NCBI GenBank assembly: GCA_015501075.1
Contig: JADNYJ010000060.1
Span: forward strand, 1 to 64,000
DNA: 64,000 nt
DNA from: Gymnopilus junonius
Taxonomy: Eukaryota; Basidiomycota; Agaricomycetes; Agaricales; Galerinaceae
Direction of reading: 5' to 3'
Positions 21,851 through 33,233 of this stretch are shown piece by piece. Both the position numbers and the translations under genes were made by a program. Position 1 is the first letter of the stretch, and each line of letters opens with the position of its first letter. A model generated the notes under the pieces. That model searched no databases. It was not told the origin of the DNA and saw nothing but the letters and a program-made list of their open reading frames with translations.

Positions 21851-23638
21851 TCAACCACCTCTTGGAGTAATTGGTAGTCCACCTCTTCCTCTTCCTCCAC
21901 CTCTACCTCGGCGACCACCACCTCCACCGCGAGGATTAGTTCCGGTAGGGTTTGCGCCAACCTGAGTGGAAAGATTGGGAAGAACTGCATTGGTAGCATT
22001 CAAGGCTTCCCTCTGTATCATACCAGGTGGAGGAGCATCAGCACGCTGCAAAATACTTGGGACTTTGACCTGAGGAACTTCCGCAGACCCAGACTGAACA
22101 GGCCCGCCACCTCCACGACCACCACGTCTGGTCTTCTTGGGTGATGGAGGGGAAGCAGGAGAAGCCGGTTTTTCAGTATCCGATCCATCAATGCGTGCGT
22201 ATTGAATAATGGGCACAGCAGGAGGGACAGTGGAAGTCGAGGGAGAAGCAGCCGAACCGTCACCTCCACCAGCATTCTGTGCCTGCGCCTGAGCTTGGCT
22301 TCTTTCTCCTTTTCCCTACGCTTCCGTTCTGTGGCCGCACTAGCAAGACCAGCAACTCCACTCAAGGCAGCCTCAAATTGACGTGATCCAAGACCTAACA
22401 CGGGACGAGTGCGCCTTGGAGGTGCAGTAAGTGTTGGACCTTCGGTAGTTGGAGATGGTGCACTTGCAGTCATTTGATTTGAAGGAATGCCAACAGGCGG
22501 GTTGAGAGGTACAATATTTGCCGCATGCTGTTTTGATGGAGGGGGACGAGCCCGAGGAGCTTTCGCAGGCTTGACGGAAGTGCTGCCAATGGGTGCATCC
22601 TTGAGAACTTGAGCAGCAGCGTTCTTTGCGTTCTGAGCGGCGGCGGGGGCCTGAGCTTGAACTTTCTTACCAGCCTTCTTTCCGCCTCCTATAGAGGGTA
22701 CTGCTGCTGTTTCAGCCGGCTTGGCTGCAGGGGTCGGTGGGACGGCTTTCTTCTTTTCATCTTTGCGAGGAACGTTGATTTGACTATAGTGCGCATGATT
22801 ACGAAGTATGGCTTCCTTGTCTCTGTTGGCGCTTTTCTCTGCCTTCAGAGCTTCAAGCAGGGGCGTTGTCTTGGGCGGTGGTGGTGGCTGAGAGGAGGCG
22901 ACTACAAAAGATGGTGAATAAGAAATAGACCAGGAGACACGTCGTTAAACAAGTCCTACTTAAAGACTCCAGCGTCACAGGCTCCGCATTCTCAGAAGCC
23001 TTCAGCGCTTCGACAAAAGAGATGTAATCATCATCTACGGAATATAAGATTAGCAGATATCTTCACCAGCCACCACATATACCGACCTTTCTCTATCGTT
23101 CCATTACGGTTGTCGGGCTTGCGCTTCTCTGAAGGAATCTTGGGATAAGGCGCAAACTCGACCACAGCCTGAGATTCAGCTCCTACATCTTGTTAACTCA
23201 TCCGGTCCTCTGACTGAACCAAGTGTTTGATCACACCTGTTTTATCTCGGAATACATGTCCGTCATATTCACGACTGAATAAGGCCAGTTGCTCTTCATT
23301 CTTGAAGGCGATGTAGGCGCGAGAGGGTATATTCTCCTTGTTTAATCTACCGAGTTTTTCTGAGCAACCATTTTTCAGATACCAGACAAAGGACAATATA
23401 TACTTCTTCTGCAACTTTCCGACATAAAACGCCTTCCAAGTTACAGTTTCTTCATTAACCCAAGGCTGAACGCTTTGCCAGAATATGTCCTCGGGAGGTT
23501 TGGTGGGAGCCTTCGAACGACGGTTTTCAAACGCTCGTTAAGTGGTTGGGACACTTTCCTCTCTTTGTCCCTTTCCTTTTCTTTCCTTGATTTCTGACCT
23601 CTAGCGAGTGCAGGAACGGTAGACATGGACTCAAGCAA
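21851..23638 (-). CDS. UPF3: Nonsense-mediated mRNA decay factor UPF3
   Basis: Five minus-strand exons (23404-23638, 23237-23346, 23087-23182, 22960-23034, 21851-22901) encode about 522 aa. The N-terminal Smg4/UPF3 RNP-like domain is recognised from KTVVRRLPPNLP, GKLQKKLNKENIPSRAYIAF, FSREYDGHVFRDK and QAVVEFAPYPKIPSEK. The C-terminal half is disordered, Ala/Pro-rich, with a charged helix (ATERKRREKEKEAK) and an RGG-type tail (GGGGRRGRGGGRGRGG). UPF3 joins UPF2/UPF1 to mark mRNAs with premature stops for decay. Two one-base losses are seen: a run at 23493-23495 (LPPNLP-EDIFW) and 22294 (AAG-GCT). Restoring both gives 523 codons. A conserved housekeeping gene broken only in this way argues for sequence error. 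Confidence 0.85.
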
Positions 23639-24705
23639 GATGCGGACAGCGGTGGCAGAAGCATGATCAATGATGAGCCGTCTCAGTCATTGAGTCGGAG
23701 ACTGAACTTCTAGATCTGAACTTTTTTCTCTCTTCACTACTTTCTTCACCTCCCACCACCATGAATGTCGTCGGTTACTTCCAATGGTAAGTTTGTCCTT
23801 TCTTTTGCTTTTCTACCTTCCCCTTCCTTTTATCACCTTGAATGATGAACAAGATTTCACAATATCAAGCTCAACAGTCTTAGGGATTTATCCCGCTGCT
23901 GACTCTTACTTCTGCAATGCTGACTTTTATTACTTCTAATCTTTCGGCTGTTGTTGCGCAAATACTAACCCCTCGTTCAACAGATATTTGATTGCACCTC
24001 TTTTCTACTCTGCCCACCTACCTGTCGACTACCACCCACTCTGTCGTTGGTCTGGTAGGGGCACGCTGACGGCTGGTTTCATTTGGTGTTGGTGCGTCAA
24101 GATTCAAGGTGGCCTGTATATACCTACTCCTGTAGTTGGCTTCATCGTTGGTAGCCTTGATTGTCATGTGGTTGAGCGTTATGTCCTATATGTTCAAACT
24201 TGATTAATTACCGTCCAATAGACTCAACTTTTTCGCATGCCAGTGCATCGCAATTGAATAGCTTGCTGTTTTACCCTGATTGAAGTATTACGACGGGCAT
24301 TCTTGACCGAAATTATTCCACTTACAAAGACAATTCTCTTTGGAGAACTCCACACATTGCCTCGTTCATGAGAAAGGTGACCTCAGAGGCCCGTCTTTAA
24401 ATATCCAACCCTCATACGACGATACTTGGTTTACTATTTTTATACACAATCAGGTATTCGTGAAGACTGACTCTCAATCTACCCTGACTGACCAGACTTC
24501 TATATTCGCAGACGGTCAGTTTTCACCAGAGACCTCGCGTCACAGAATATGACATGAACACCAATGCCGAGGCCCGAAAACCCAGGTTTTTTGCGATTGT
24601 GTTTAAGTAACCCCTCACATCTCAGGAGGTATAAAAAGATGATGGAGTAAGTGAAGATGAAAGGTAACCATCGGTTGCTTCGCACTTCGTGAAACAAAAC
24701 CAACA
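23639..24705. other. Intergenic; possible start of an unresolved small transcript
   Basis: At 23761 an ATG opens MNVVGYFQ and is followed by a strong donor (GTAAGT at 23789), divergent from UPF3, but I could not find exons that continue the frame. The rest is pyrimidine-rich with no coding pattern. Confidence 0.35.
24630..24637 (+). promoter_or_regulatory. TATA box
   Basis: TATAAAAA lies 69 bp upstream of the ATG at 24706. Confidence 0.6.
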
Positions 24706-25331
24706 ATGAAATTCTTCTCAATCGCTCTCACTGCTATCTTTGTTGGCTTTGCCAACGCAGCTCCTTTGATAATCGACACGCCGTACGTCAAAGCCATGCC
24801 CTCTCGTAATGCGACACGAATCAATTGACGTTCCCTAGTGTCTCGTTGTCGCTGGCAAGTCCACCTTAATCGAGTGGAGTGGTGGTGAAGGTGAGCCTAT
24901 CATCCTAACAATGGCGACAGAACAGAACGCTGATCCCTAATCCATTGAAGCTCCTTACCTTCTAGTGTGTGCTTGTGTCTTTTGACTGATCGTCCAGGAT
25001 TAACATTCGACTCAACTTCCCCTTCGCGCTTTATATCTAGTTGTACGTTCCCAGCAATCTAGTTCCCATTCGCTGACACATGCAATAGGATCAATGCCGC
25101 GAATGAGCCTTCCGCAGCACCTTTAGAGGACCTTGGTATTCAGAAAGGTACCTCATTCACTTGGGATACAAACCTTGCAGCTGGTGAGTGTGTGCGCGTG
25201 TTCTGGTCGGAGACGATGTCAAGCCAGGAAATTATCTTTTCTTCCATATGCTTTCAGGGACCGTTATCGAGTTCGAAATTCGTGATAATACTGGTGCTGT
25301 CGCTCAATCTGGCTCCGTGGTCGTTGAGTAG
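24706..25331 (+). CDS. Small secreted Kre9/Knh1-like protein
   Basis: The first exon (24706-24782) encodes a signal peptide (MKFFSIALTAIFVGFANA) followed by APLIIDTP. Later exons carry STLIEWSGGE and APYLL, then SAAPLEDLGIQKGTSFTWD, and the last one (25258-25331) GTVIEFEIRDNTGAVAQSGS. This order and the WSGG...PY...LG...FTW pattern match the Ser-Thr-rich Kre9/Knh1-type N-terminal domain of fungal cell-wall proteins, often GPI-anchored, though no anchor signal is seen. One G seems missing at the exon 2 start (24838-24839). The exon or exons between about 24965 and 25090 are not resolved. A cell-wall role is family inference. Confidence 0.6.
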
Positions 25332-25603
25332 GAATGGACTACTTGTTTAGCATCATTAAGCAGTGCGGCATAAATAACAGATGTAGGTTCACATCCTATG
25401 ACTTGTTGGGGTGTCGACTGATTGTGTGCACGCCAAATAGGAGCACTTCTTGTACATACTTACTGTGACAATATTTTTACATGAATAAGAACGTCGACGC
25501 AACGTTCGCTGATTTCGAGAAGTCGATAAAGAAGTGTTAGCAAAAAATACATCGAAGTAGGCCCTACTAGAGAAGGTGTAAAATAGCGATACAAAGACAA
25601 GAC
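25332..25603. other. Spacer
   Basis: No coding signal; 3' flank of the secreted-protein gene. Confidence 0.35.
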
Positions 25604-26040
25604 CTATATCAATACTGAATGATACCTTAAATTAATAAGAATAATATTACCACAACGGTATCGCCCTTGCAAAAATCTTTCAAGCACTCCCATCTTGCGC
25701 TCCTTGTTTTCCTCGCTAACCTGGTAGTCCGCACAACCTATATCCGCAATAAAAAGATCATTTCCATGATTGATAAGTAAATTGTCGGCACGAATATTGT
25801 GATGTCTAACATCAGCCTCGTACAGCAGCACGCATTCACGAGCATACCAAGAACACCTGATTCGGGATCCTTGAATATCCACGGGCAGGAATGATGCCCT
25901 CTAGGCCTTTTTGAAAGAGGACACAGGAGGGGCCAATTTGGAGGAAAGGAGAAGCCGCAGGCGAACAAAACGCACCGTAGTCTAGCGCGACGAGTTCCAA
26001 ATTCCGATTGGCGATTTCGTCGTAAATCTTTGGCAGTCGT
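25604..26040 (-). pseudogene. Protein-kinase-like fragment
   Basis: On the minus strand the fragment NRNLELVALDYGAFCSP is followed, after a frame change and stops, by VRHHNIRADNLLINHGNDLF and IADIGCA. These look like the catalytic loop (HxN...N) and a degenerate DFG of a protein-kinase fold. No N-lobe Lys or glycine loop is visible, and the frame is interrupted. It lies just downstream of the family-X relic on the same strand. Either a decayed kinase-like gene or the tail of a fused gene is possible. Confidence 0.55.
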
Positions 26041-26083
26041 CAATATAGCGACGAAATAGTCGGGGGATACATTCACCTGTGAA

Positions 26084-27245
26084 TTATCGGACTGTGTCAC
26101 CTTCCCCTGTTTTGTCGCTGAAAACTTCTACCTCATCGACACCATCGACGGAGTGTTTCCGATTATGTTTGGTTTCTGAATTCGAGAGTTCCCGACATTC
26201 GAGAGCATCTTGAACGATCACGTCGTAAAATCCGATATGAAGCCTGCGACAGGAAGGACTTTGGTATTGACTGTACCAATAACTCCAGATAAATAGAGAG
26301 TCTGGGAAGCACGATGGCGGAAACCGATGCGCTCGTAGCGTCCACATTAAAATGTCGAATCGTTCTCGGAAGCTGTCGTCCAAGCCTGGTGCAATATCGT
26401 TAGTAAGTAAAGTTCGCAGTTCTTAGTCATGAACCTCATCTTCACATATTGAACATAGTGGCGAAAATCAGCACTAAATTTTCTGGGCTGTGGACCTAAT
26501 GTGGGCACTGACAATTTTGCTAGCCTTGATAGTAGAATTTCGTCTGCTCTGAGTGCATCCGGAGGACAAGCACGACACCGTCCTGCATCCTTGAGTACTG
26601 CAGACTTCCCATTTAACGGATGTATTCTTTGCAGCATCCCAATGACTGTATGTGTCACAGTGAACATCTGCCATGTTGCAGATCGACTGCGCAGAAGATC
26701 TTGCACCCTTTTCTCAATTACTCAAGAAAGGCCCTTCATCAATTCATGTAGAGGTTTAGAATTAAGTTTGGCAGTGGTGACGGAAAACCAAGCCTCGATG
26801 TCAGGGAGAAGCCCATGGCCCTGGGCCCTTGATAAACCTGAAGGGAGTATCCCATGATTCGCTTTCGGGATGCATGGCAAGCTTATAAGCATAGCAGCAG
26901 CTTAAATTGGCTATAAAGATTGCATAATGCAGGTGTGTCGCATCAAATTGGAACAGCAAAACTTGTGGCCGCCGTCTAGAAATTTCCAGATTGCTCGATC
27001 GTATGCTTTAGAGGCTGCATCGTAGAAGGTAAGTGGATCTAACCGAGGGTCAAACACATCTTGGAAAGTATGAGGATGATAGGTCGCTTCAAAGTGTGCT
27101 TGCTGATGATGACGATTGAAGCTGAAAAAGGACGACCTAACAAATCTTCCCACGCGACGCGACGCGTCCATTGCTGCAGGGGTGCTGGTCCCACCGTCAC
27201 TTCCAGCTCATGACTCATGAGATGCTTGGTTACAGTGCCTTGCAT
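26084..27245 (-). pseudogene. Family-X protein, decayed copy
   Basis: Minus-strand pieces in shifting frames correspond to the gene at 55.6-57.1 kb. N-terminal QQWTRRVAWEDLLGR is followed by FEATYHPHTFQDVFDP, LTFYDAASKAYDRAIWKFL and GGHKFC. Then come VQDLLRSRSATWQMF, STFCGRYERIGFRHRASQ and TLYLSGVIGTVNTK. The GRYERIGFRHRASQTLYLSGV block is the best conserved. I do not recognise the family and propose no function. A TGA lies in frame before VIEKRVQDLL, and several phase changes occur, so this copy is probably non-functional, although the general base-loss problem in this window could account for some breaks. Confidence 0.55.
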
Positions 27246-27771
27246 ATTGTTTTGCAGTGCGAATTTCTGGGAGAACCATGACAGCTGATGGTACCTTTTC
27301 CGGCATGTTCGGCAACTCTACCGTGCGAGCGTAGTGTGTGTCCAGTGCGTCGCAGCGCATCCCCACCTACTCCTTCGACGCGAAAAATTCCCTGAGGGTG
27401 CTTCAGAAGTCTTAAATTTAAAACTAAATGCAAATTTTTTCGGGTAGAAATGCGACTGCTGAGAGGCAGGGGAGCGGCGCCGGACTCGGCATCAGCCAAG
27501 CCGCTTTAGGTAAGCGAGGCACCATCACCTGTCATGGTTCACGCACAAATTCGCACTGCAAAACAATATGCAAGGCACTGTAATATGTAAAAGTTTTGTT
27601 GAAGCATGAAGCGAACTCTCCAACTTACTATTCCAGACCGAGGGCAGTATGTTTCATATGTGAGTGAACCCGCTTATTTGCCAATATTGGTCAGCTATTA
27701 ATTGTCCTGCTCGAAGTGGGTCTTCGCTCTCCTCTTCCATTTCGACTGCTTCAGGATCGCTAGACCATATA
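27246..27771. other. Divergent spacer
   Basis: It lies between the family-X relic (minus) and the deaminase (plus). No supported gene. Confidence 0.4.
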
Positions 27772-30185
27772 ATGCAGCCTCCGATGTCAGTCTTTGAAAG
27801 TGTCAAGCGCGTAGTAGCGAGTATCCTTTTCGCAAGATTCCCACTCACCAACTCTATCCCGGACGGAATTCTCGCTTTCAGGTCTATCACCACATTACTC
27901 GGAATAATCCAACAGAAGCCATACGACTCTTGCTGTGTGGATGAACATCCCAAGGTACTCTGGATATCTGTCGCGTTTTCTACTTTGGCTGCTTTAGGAC
28001 ATGAAGTTGTTGCAGTTGCAGCAAAGCAAAAGTCTGAGGGAATTGAAATCATCGTCTGCTCTGATGGCAATGACCAAATTACCTCGAAGGGGCCTCCTCT
28101 AGTAGTATGTTGTTTCATGCTCGTCAAGAACTACTTTTGGACCAAACTATGCAAGAAGGAATGTCTGCATATTAATCCGACTCAGCCACCATCTGAACTT
28201 ACAGATAGTGAGAACCTGAAGGGGTTAAAGACGTATGTTGAAAGACTCTGGTGAGTGCAGTACCATTCCCTTCAAAGCACAATTCACATGTTTGCATCTT
28301 ATGTAGGAACAGTCCAACAGAAAAGGCCCCCCACCTCCATTCACCATTACCTACACATCTAGACATATTGGGCAAGCTGCTTTGCGTGAAAGCAGAACCC
28401 GTAGAAGTCGCCATACTTTTCATGCATTACATCATCTCCACTTCTTATGTGAAGATCTATCACTGATTCCAGAAAGTCTCAAGTGCTTATCTGGAGTCAC
28501 TGCGAGGGATGTCGCTGACGTCGCTGGCAAAACTTGACTTTGAAGTTGAGGTACTGACAGAGTCAGATACTGCCAAGGATCGAGCCTTTCTGAATTTATG
28601 GATGGGCTATTTCAATGCAAACTTGCGTCAAGGGCTTCCAGGATTAGATCTTCTAGCTGACCAGGCTCAGACACGCAAAGGTATAACTCCCTGGCTCTAT
28701 AGCAAAGAAACCAGGCAGGAGTTCCATCAGTTGTTGCTGCTGCTCTTGCAAAACTTCGAAGAGTCCCTGAGAATGCTGGACAAAATTAGAAACAGTCCTC
28801 CAGTCTCGGACTCCTCTAATTTCCCACTGTATTTACAAAATGTCATGCGGTATGGAGATGCTCTTCACAAACTATCTCGAACCCATGCAACTGTGGGCGC
28901 ACCTGCAGGCCATCACCCCCTTGCTTAACAAAACACCTAGTAACATCAATACACCAGCATCAATATGCACGAATGACCGAGGACCGAAGGAAGAGCACAA
29001 TGTTTATGACAAGGAGGACGTAGACTGTCAGGAGGTTGTCGAGCCTTTAGTGACTAAGAAACGCAATCTGTCACCTCTGTTGAAGCCTTATCGGGACTGG
29101 TTGCAGCTTATTGTTGCCAAATTTGATGCAGCTGAAGTCCTTATTCAATATTTTGTGGGATTGCATCAGCAGCGGATACCCATATCTATTCAAGTGTTGG
29201 ATGCTCCCATTGTGGACAAGAAGTTACTCCCGTGGTGAAAACTCCTTCGTCCAGGGTCACTGTACTTCCTGAAACAGCTGCGAAGTCTGGTATAACAAAT
29301 GCCGAGATACTTCAGTTTTTTGAGGATGCCATGTCTGTAGGTCCTGATGATAGTTTGAGCTTTGTCATGAAGATGAAATGTATCTGGGAAACGAAAAACT
29401 GCCCAGTCTTGTATGACCTTATCCAGGAGCAATTGAAGCTGTTTAAGAGGCGGTGGTTCGACTGGCGGAGGATGTTCAACTTGAAGACCCAGAAGCTGTA
29501 TCTGATGCCTGGCTGGTCTATGCATCTATTGGAACTTTCTGTCAAGCTCGTCCAGTTGCAAACAGCGCCCCTCGAGAAGGCAGACATCAATAAACTTGGA
29601 CCTTCGAACAGTTCCAAAAGTATTGGCACCATCGAGGCCAAAATAACCAATATCCTCGAGACGTTAGGCAAGAGTGCACTTTTCTTCAAGACCTTCCAGA
29701 CCAAGATGTCCACAGGCAATTTCGAAGGGAAAATACACTGTGAGACCTACCTCGCCAGCTTTCTAGCACATAATGGCATCGAGGACAGTATGGTGGATGC
29801 CAGTTTCGACAAAGTATTGAAAGAAACCAAGGTAAGTGATGGCTTCCTTGATTGATTTTATTATTTGAGTCTTACTGGCTTGTGACAGGATTACGGAGAT
29901 GTCATTGGAGTTTCGAAACGTTCCTGTCCGACATGCCACCATCTTATGGGGGCCTTGCACTATAAAAATGGCCCCTTCCACACAAGAGGCTCTCATTCTA
30001 CTGTTTCCACCTGCTCACTCCCCACATGGCTTGCGTCCCCCCTGGTAAAAGATATGAACCATTATTTCGGTCATTGGTTGCGATCAGAGCTTGTTGACCT
30101 CGTGAATTGTTCTAAAGACCAGCAGAGGCATACTTTGTCCACAGGTCCTTCAGGATGGTCTTCCTCTGATAGCACCACAGAGTAA
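27772..30185 (+). CDS. OTT_1508-like zinc deaminase protein
   Basis: A large gene starting at MQPPMSVFESVKR, with introns at 28250-28306 and 29832-29888. The long N-terminal part is helical and uncharacterised. The C-terminus has the deaminase signature: KIHCETYLASFL (His-Cys-Glu, CAC at 29736) and, after the last intron, DVIGVSKRSCPTCHHLM with the zinc Cys pair (29925-29936), then RGSHSTVSTCSLPTWL. This HxE...CxxC arrangement matches the OTT_1508-like deaminases common in mushrooms, whose substrate is unknown. The frame breaks at an in-frame TGA near 28462 (HWFQKV if TGG), near 28890, and in the run at 29229-29231 (LLP-VVKTP). It may be an intact gene with sequence errors or a young pseudogene. 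Confidence 0.68.
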
Positions 30186-30866
30186 CATATGATCATTACA
30201 AATTTCGCAGAAACCCACCGCAGAAACCCACTGCAATGCACCCATTGCGAGCTGGCGAGAATGGTATACACGTTCGACTAGAGTCACGGAACAAGAAGTA
30301 TAGAAGATATTTGTGTACTTATGTCTTTTCACTATGTCGACGTTCATGGGTCTGGCATTTATCTGGTCATCAGACCCAACTTCGTGCATGTTTTCACTTC
30401 ATTCTTGCCCATAGAAAGGTCAACTGTTCCGTACATCCTTTATATTGTTACACGAATTACTATATCTCCCTTCTAATACATAACCCCCTTTTAATCTTGA
30501 TCCTGCTATCTATTCATGAGAGCCTGTGCTTTCAAATTTGGTTATATTTCGAATGAAAGATCAACTTGTTTTCTGATGCATATTTGCGTCCGATGAGTCC
30601 CATATTTTGAGGAAGGAAAAATAGGGAAGGAAACAAAGAAAATTTCCTGAATCACATTCAAAAATCAAATAGATGAACAGTGCTTTACGATTTAGACAAA
30701 ATTAGACCCGGAAGGTCCTGAACTTATTATTGAGTGCAAGTAGAAAAGGAGCTGGCAAACTTGACAGCCATGTGCTAATTTGAGCCGTGAGAATAAAATG
30801 CCGTTACCGTTGTGAACCTGGACAGCATCTTCAATCCAACCCAAATCTTTAATCTCTTCATCTCCA
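30186..30866. other. Intergenic
   Basis: AT-rich. The 227-codon minus-strand frame starting at 31375 is the antisense shadow of the next gene. No supported gene here. Confidence 0.4.
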
Positions 30867-32219
30867 ATGCCACCGCGTTCAAGAAAGGGCAAGAAAGCCT
30901 CAAAGAAAGATGCAATTCCCGCAGAAGTAACTGAACCAGAAACGACAACGACGACAGCAGCAGACGAGGATAATGCAATGCAGACAGACCAGCCCGAAGC
31001 CTCTACATCATCGTCAATTGTCCAAGCTGCCAGCCATCTTGTGGAAGTTTCCGAAGAGGTCGTGTCACATGCGGTAGAATCTGTGAAAGCGACCGTTGGG
31101 AATGTGGTTGAAGCTGCGGAGGAGTTTGTTGAAGATATGACTGGCATTGAGGAAGGCACTTCGAGTTCAAGCAATTCGGGGAAAATCTCACCGTCTGAAG
31201 GAGAACGAGAACAGGTCAAGTCAGAAGGACATAAAATGACAATGGAAGAGCGGAAAGCCAAGTTTGAAGAGCTCCGCAAGAAGTCGGTTTGTGACTTCTC
31301 CTTTTCGTATATCACTGAATATTGACCGACATTCCTTCTTACAGGCTGTATCATCAAGAGCAAACCGCGCATCATTAGTTGAAGAAGCTGCCAAGGCTAA
31401 AATAACCTCCAGAGAAGCTGCACGCCTGGAAAGACAACGCAAATTGGCCGAAACGCTGCGATTAAAGGCCGATGCGGAGGAACGGGGTGAGGATGTTGAA
31501 CGACAAAAGAATTGGGAATACACGATAGAAGAGAATGACGAATGGGAAAAAAAACTTGCTCGCAAGAAACGGAGAGCTGACTTCGAGTTTCATGGTAAGT
31601 CTTCCTTCTATTGAGTTGTTAGTTCTTGACGTGAATCATTGACAACATTTATATTTTTTTAATCTTAGACGATGCCCATGCTGCTCGGAGAAAATACAAG
31701 AAGGACCTTGACTTCATCAGTCCTGACCTCGCTGCTTATAATAAGCAAAAGGCTGTGGCTATGGGTCAGAACGCTGGAGCATTAGTTGGTTTCAACCCAT
31801 CAGGAGAGTCTTCCGAGCTTTCAGTAGTCAGTGAACAGCAACGGCTGGCTGCGGAGAATTTCTACAGAGATGCCAACACTCTCATCTACGGCGATAATAA
31901 ACCTTCAGAAGAGGCTATTGATAGAATGGTCAGCAAAATCAACAAGGAGTACGTTGTCATTTTGTTGAGGAAGTTTACTGTGTCTAATTAATCCTTGTAG
32001 CATCGAGAAAAAGGGAAAATTCCACCGCAAGCGGCTCAACGAAGAGGAAGGAGATATTACTTATATCAACGAGCACAATCGTGTGTTTAACAAGAAGGTT
32101 CACTGGAACTTCCTACCTTCTGGTACATTACTGACTATAATTCGATTTAGATCGCTCGTTACTACGACAAATACACGGCCGAAATTCGTGCCAGCTTCGA
32201 GCGTGGCACTGCTTTGTAG
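30867..32219 (+). CDS. SYF2: Pre-mRNA-splicing factor SYF2
   Basis: Exons 30867-31286, 31345-31594, 31669-31948, 32001-32097 and 32151-32219 sum to exactly 372 codons (371 aa). A disordered acidic N-terminus of about 115 residues precedes the SYF2 domain: MTMEERKAKFEELRKKS, SRANRASLVEEAAKAK, RQKNWEYTIEENDEWEKKLA, RRKYKKDLDFISPDL, NFYRDANTLIYGDNKPSEEA, KFHRKRLNEEEGDITYINE and a short basic tail. SYF2 belongs to the Prp19/NTC-related part of the active spliceosome. All introns are 50-75 nt with GT..AG ends, and no frame break occurs, which makes it a useful contrast to the genes with missing bases. The N-terminal extension is longer than in yeast and looks lineage-specific. Confidence 0.92.
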
Positions 32220-33233
32220 CCTTTTCTTTTTCGAGCAGACTTTGGAAGCCCTTTCGACGTGATGCCTACTCCTTCCGTTCGTCCATCTGCCAATTTATCC
32301 CGATAGATATTTATCTTCCTGTACTAATAATTGATGGCTTGTATTATTATACCATGGTTGGCCTGCTTGAAAGGTCTGAAAATCTGAATATTGCGTGGCC
32401 GTTCGCAGCTGTCCAGAATCGTCATGGCTTCCCCACCGCTCTGTTGTTGAGTAGCCTTACTATGCGTCCAAGGCAGACATAGCATCGACATGTTAACGTG
32501 TAGCTTGCCGCTCATATAGTCATGATGATTGCCAATGACTGCCAATAACGTTCAGAAATTATTTTACTTGTTCAGATACTAGTTCACTCTCATACCTTCC
32601 ATGTGACCTTGCCGAACGGGTGTACTTTCGCTCAATGAGTCTGACTTCCGGCGGTCCCTAGCTTTCCCCCATATCTACTCACGCTGACACGACTGACTGA
32701 TCCATCTCACAGACAGTGAAGTTGAACAGTTGAGCTTCCTACCATATATCTACTTATGCCAATGGGTGATGTCTGCTTTTTTTTAATTCTCCCCAAAGAC
32801 AACAGGTTAACTTTTAAGGCACTGTGAATAGGCAAATAATACAACTTCAACTAAGTATCGAGGCTGTAATCAACCAGGAGCAATGCTTGAGTCGTCGTCA
32901 AGAGAACAGTACAGCCACTAATAATACAAATGTGACTAGACGTACCTGTCAATCAAATCAATTTTGACTTTTTCCACCTACATACATACAACACCGCCCG
33001 TCATGTTTAATAGCATTTTTCTGCCGCTCTCTTCTACTCATACCAGGTCAGGGCCAGCAGGCGTCCCTTCAAGCTATCCTCAGGACCATATAACCCCCCC
33101 TGATACACCGAAATGAACCCATCTTTACCCCCTTATCCAGGCTCAAACTCGCAGAAAAGTGGCCCAGAAATGTAAAGTAATCTTCAATCCGTGCTAAATC
33201 GATTCTCACTGTGCTTTCAGGGATTATCATGGC
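32220..33233. other. Intergenic, no supported gene
   Basis: About 1 kb with only short frames in every phase and no splice-linked coding pattern. It holds the SYF2 3' flank and the promoter of the next gene. Confidence 0.4.

Noticed and set aside
30692..31375. 227-codon minus-strand open frame
   Set aside because: It lies antisense to SYF2 exons and reflects their Ser/Ala-rich codons; no motif of its own.
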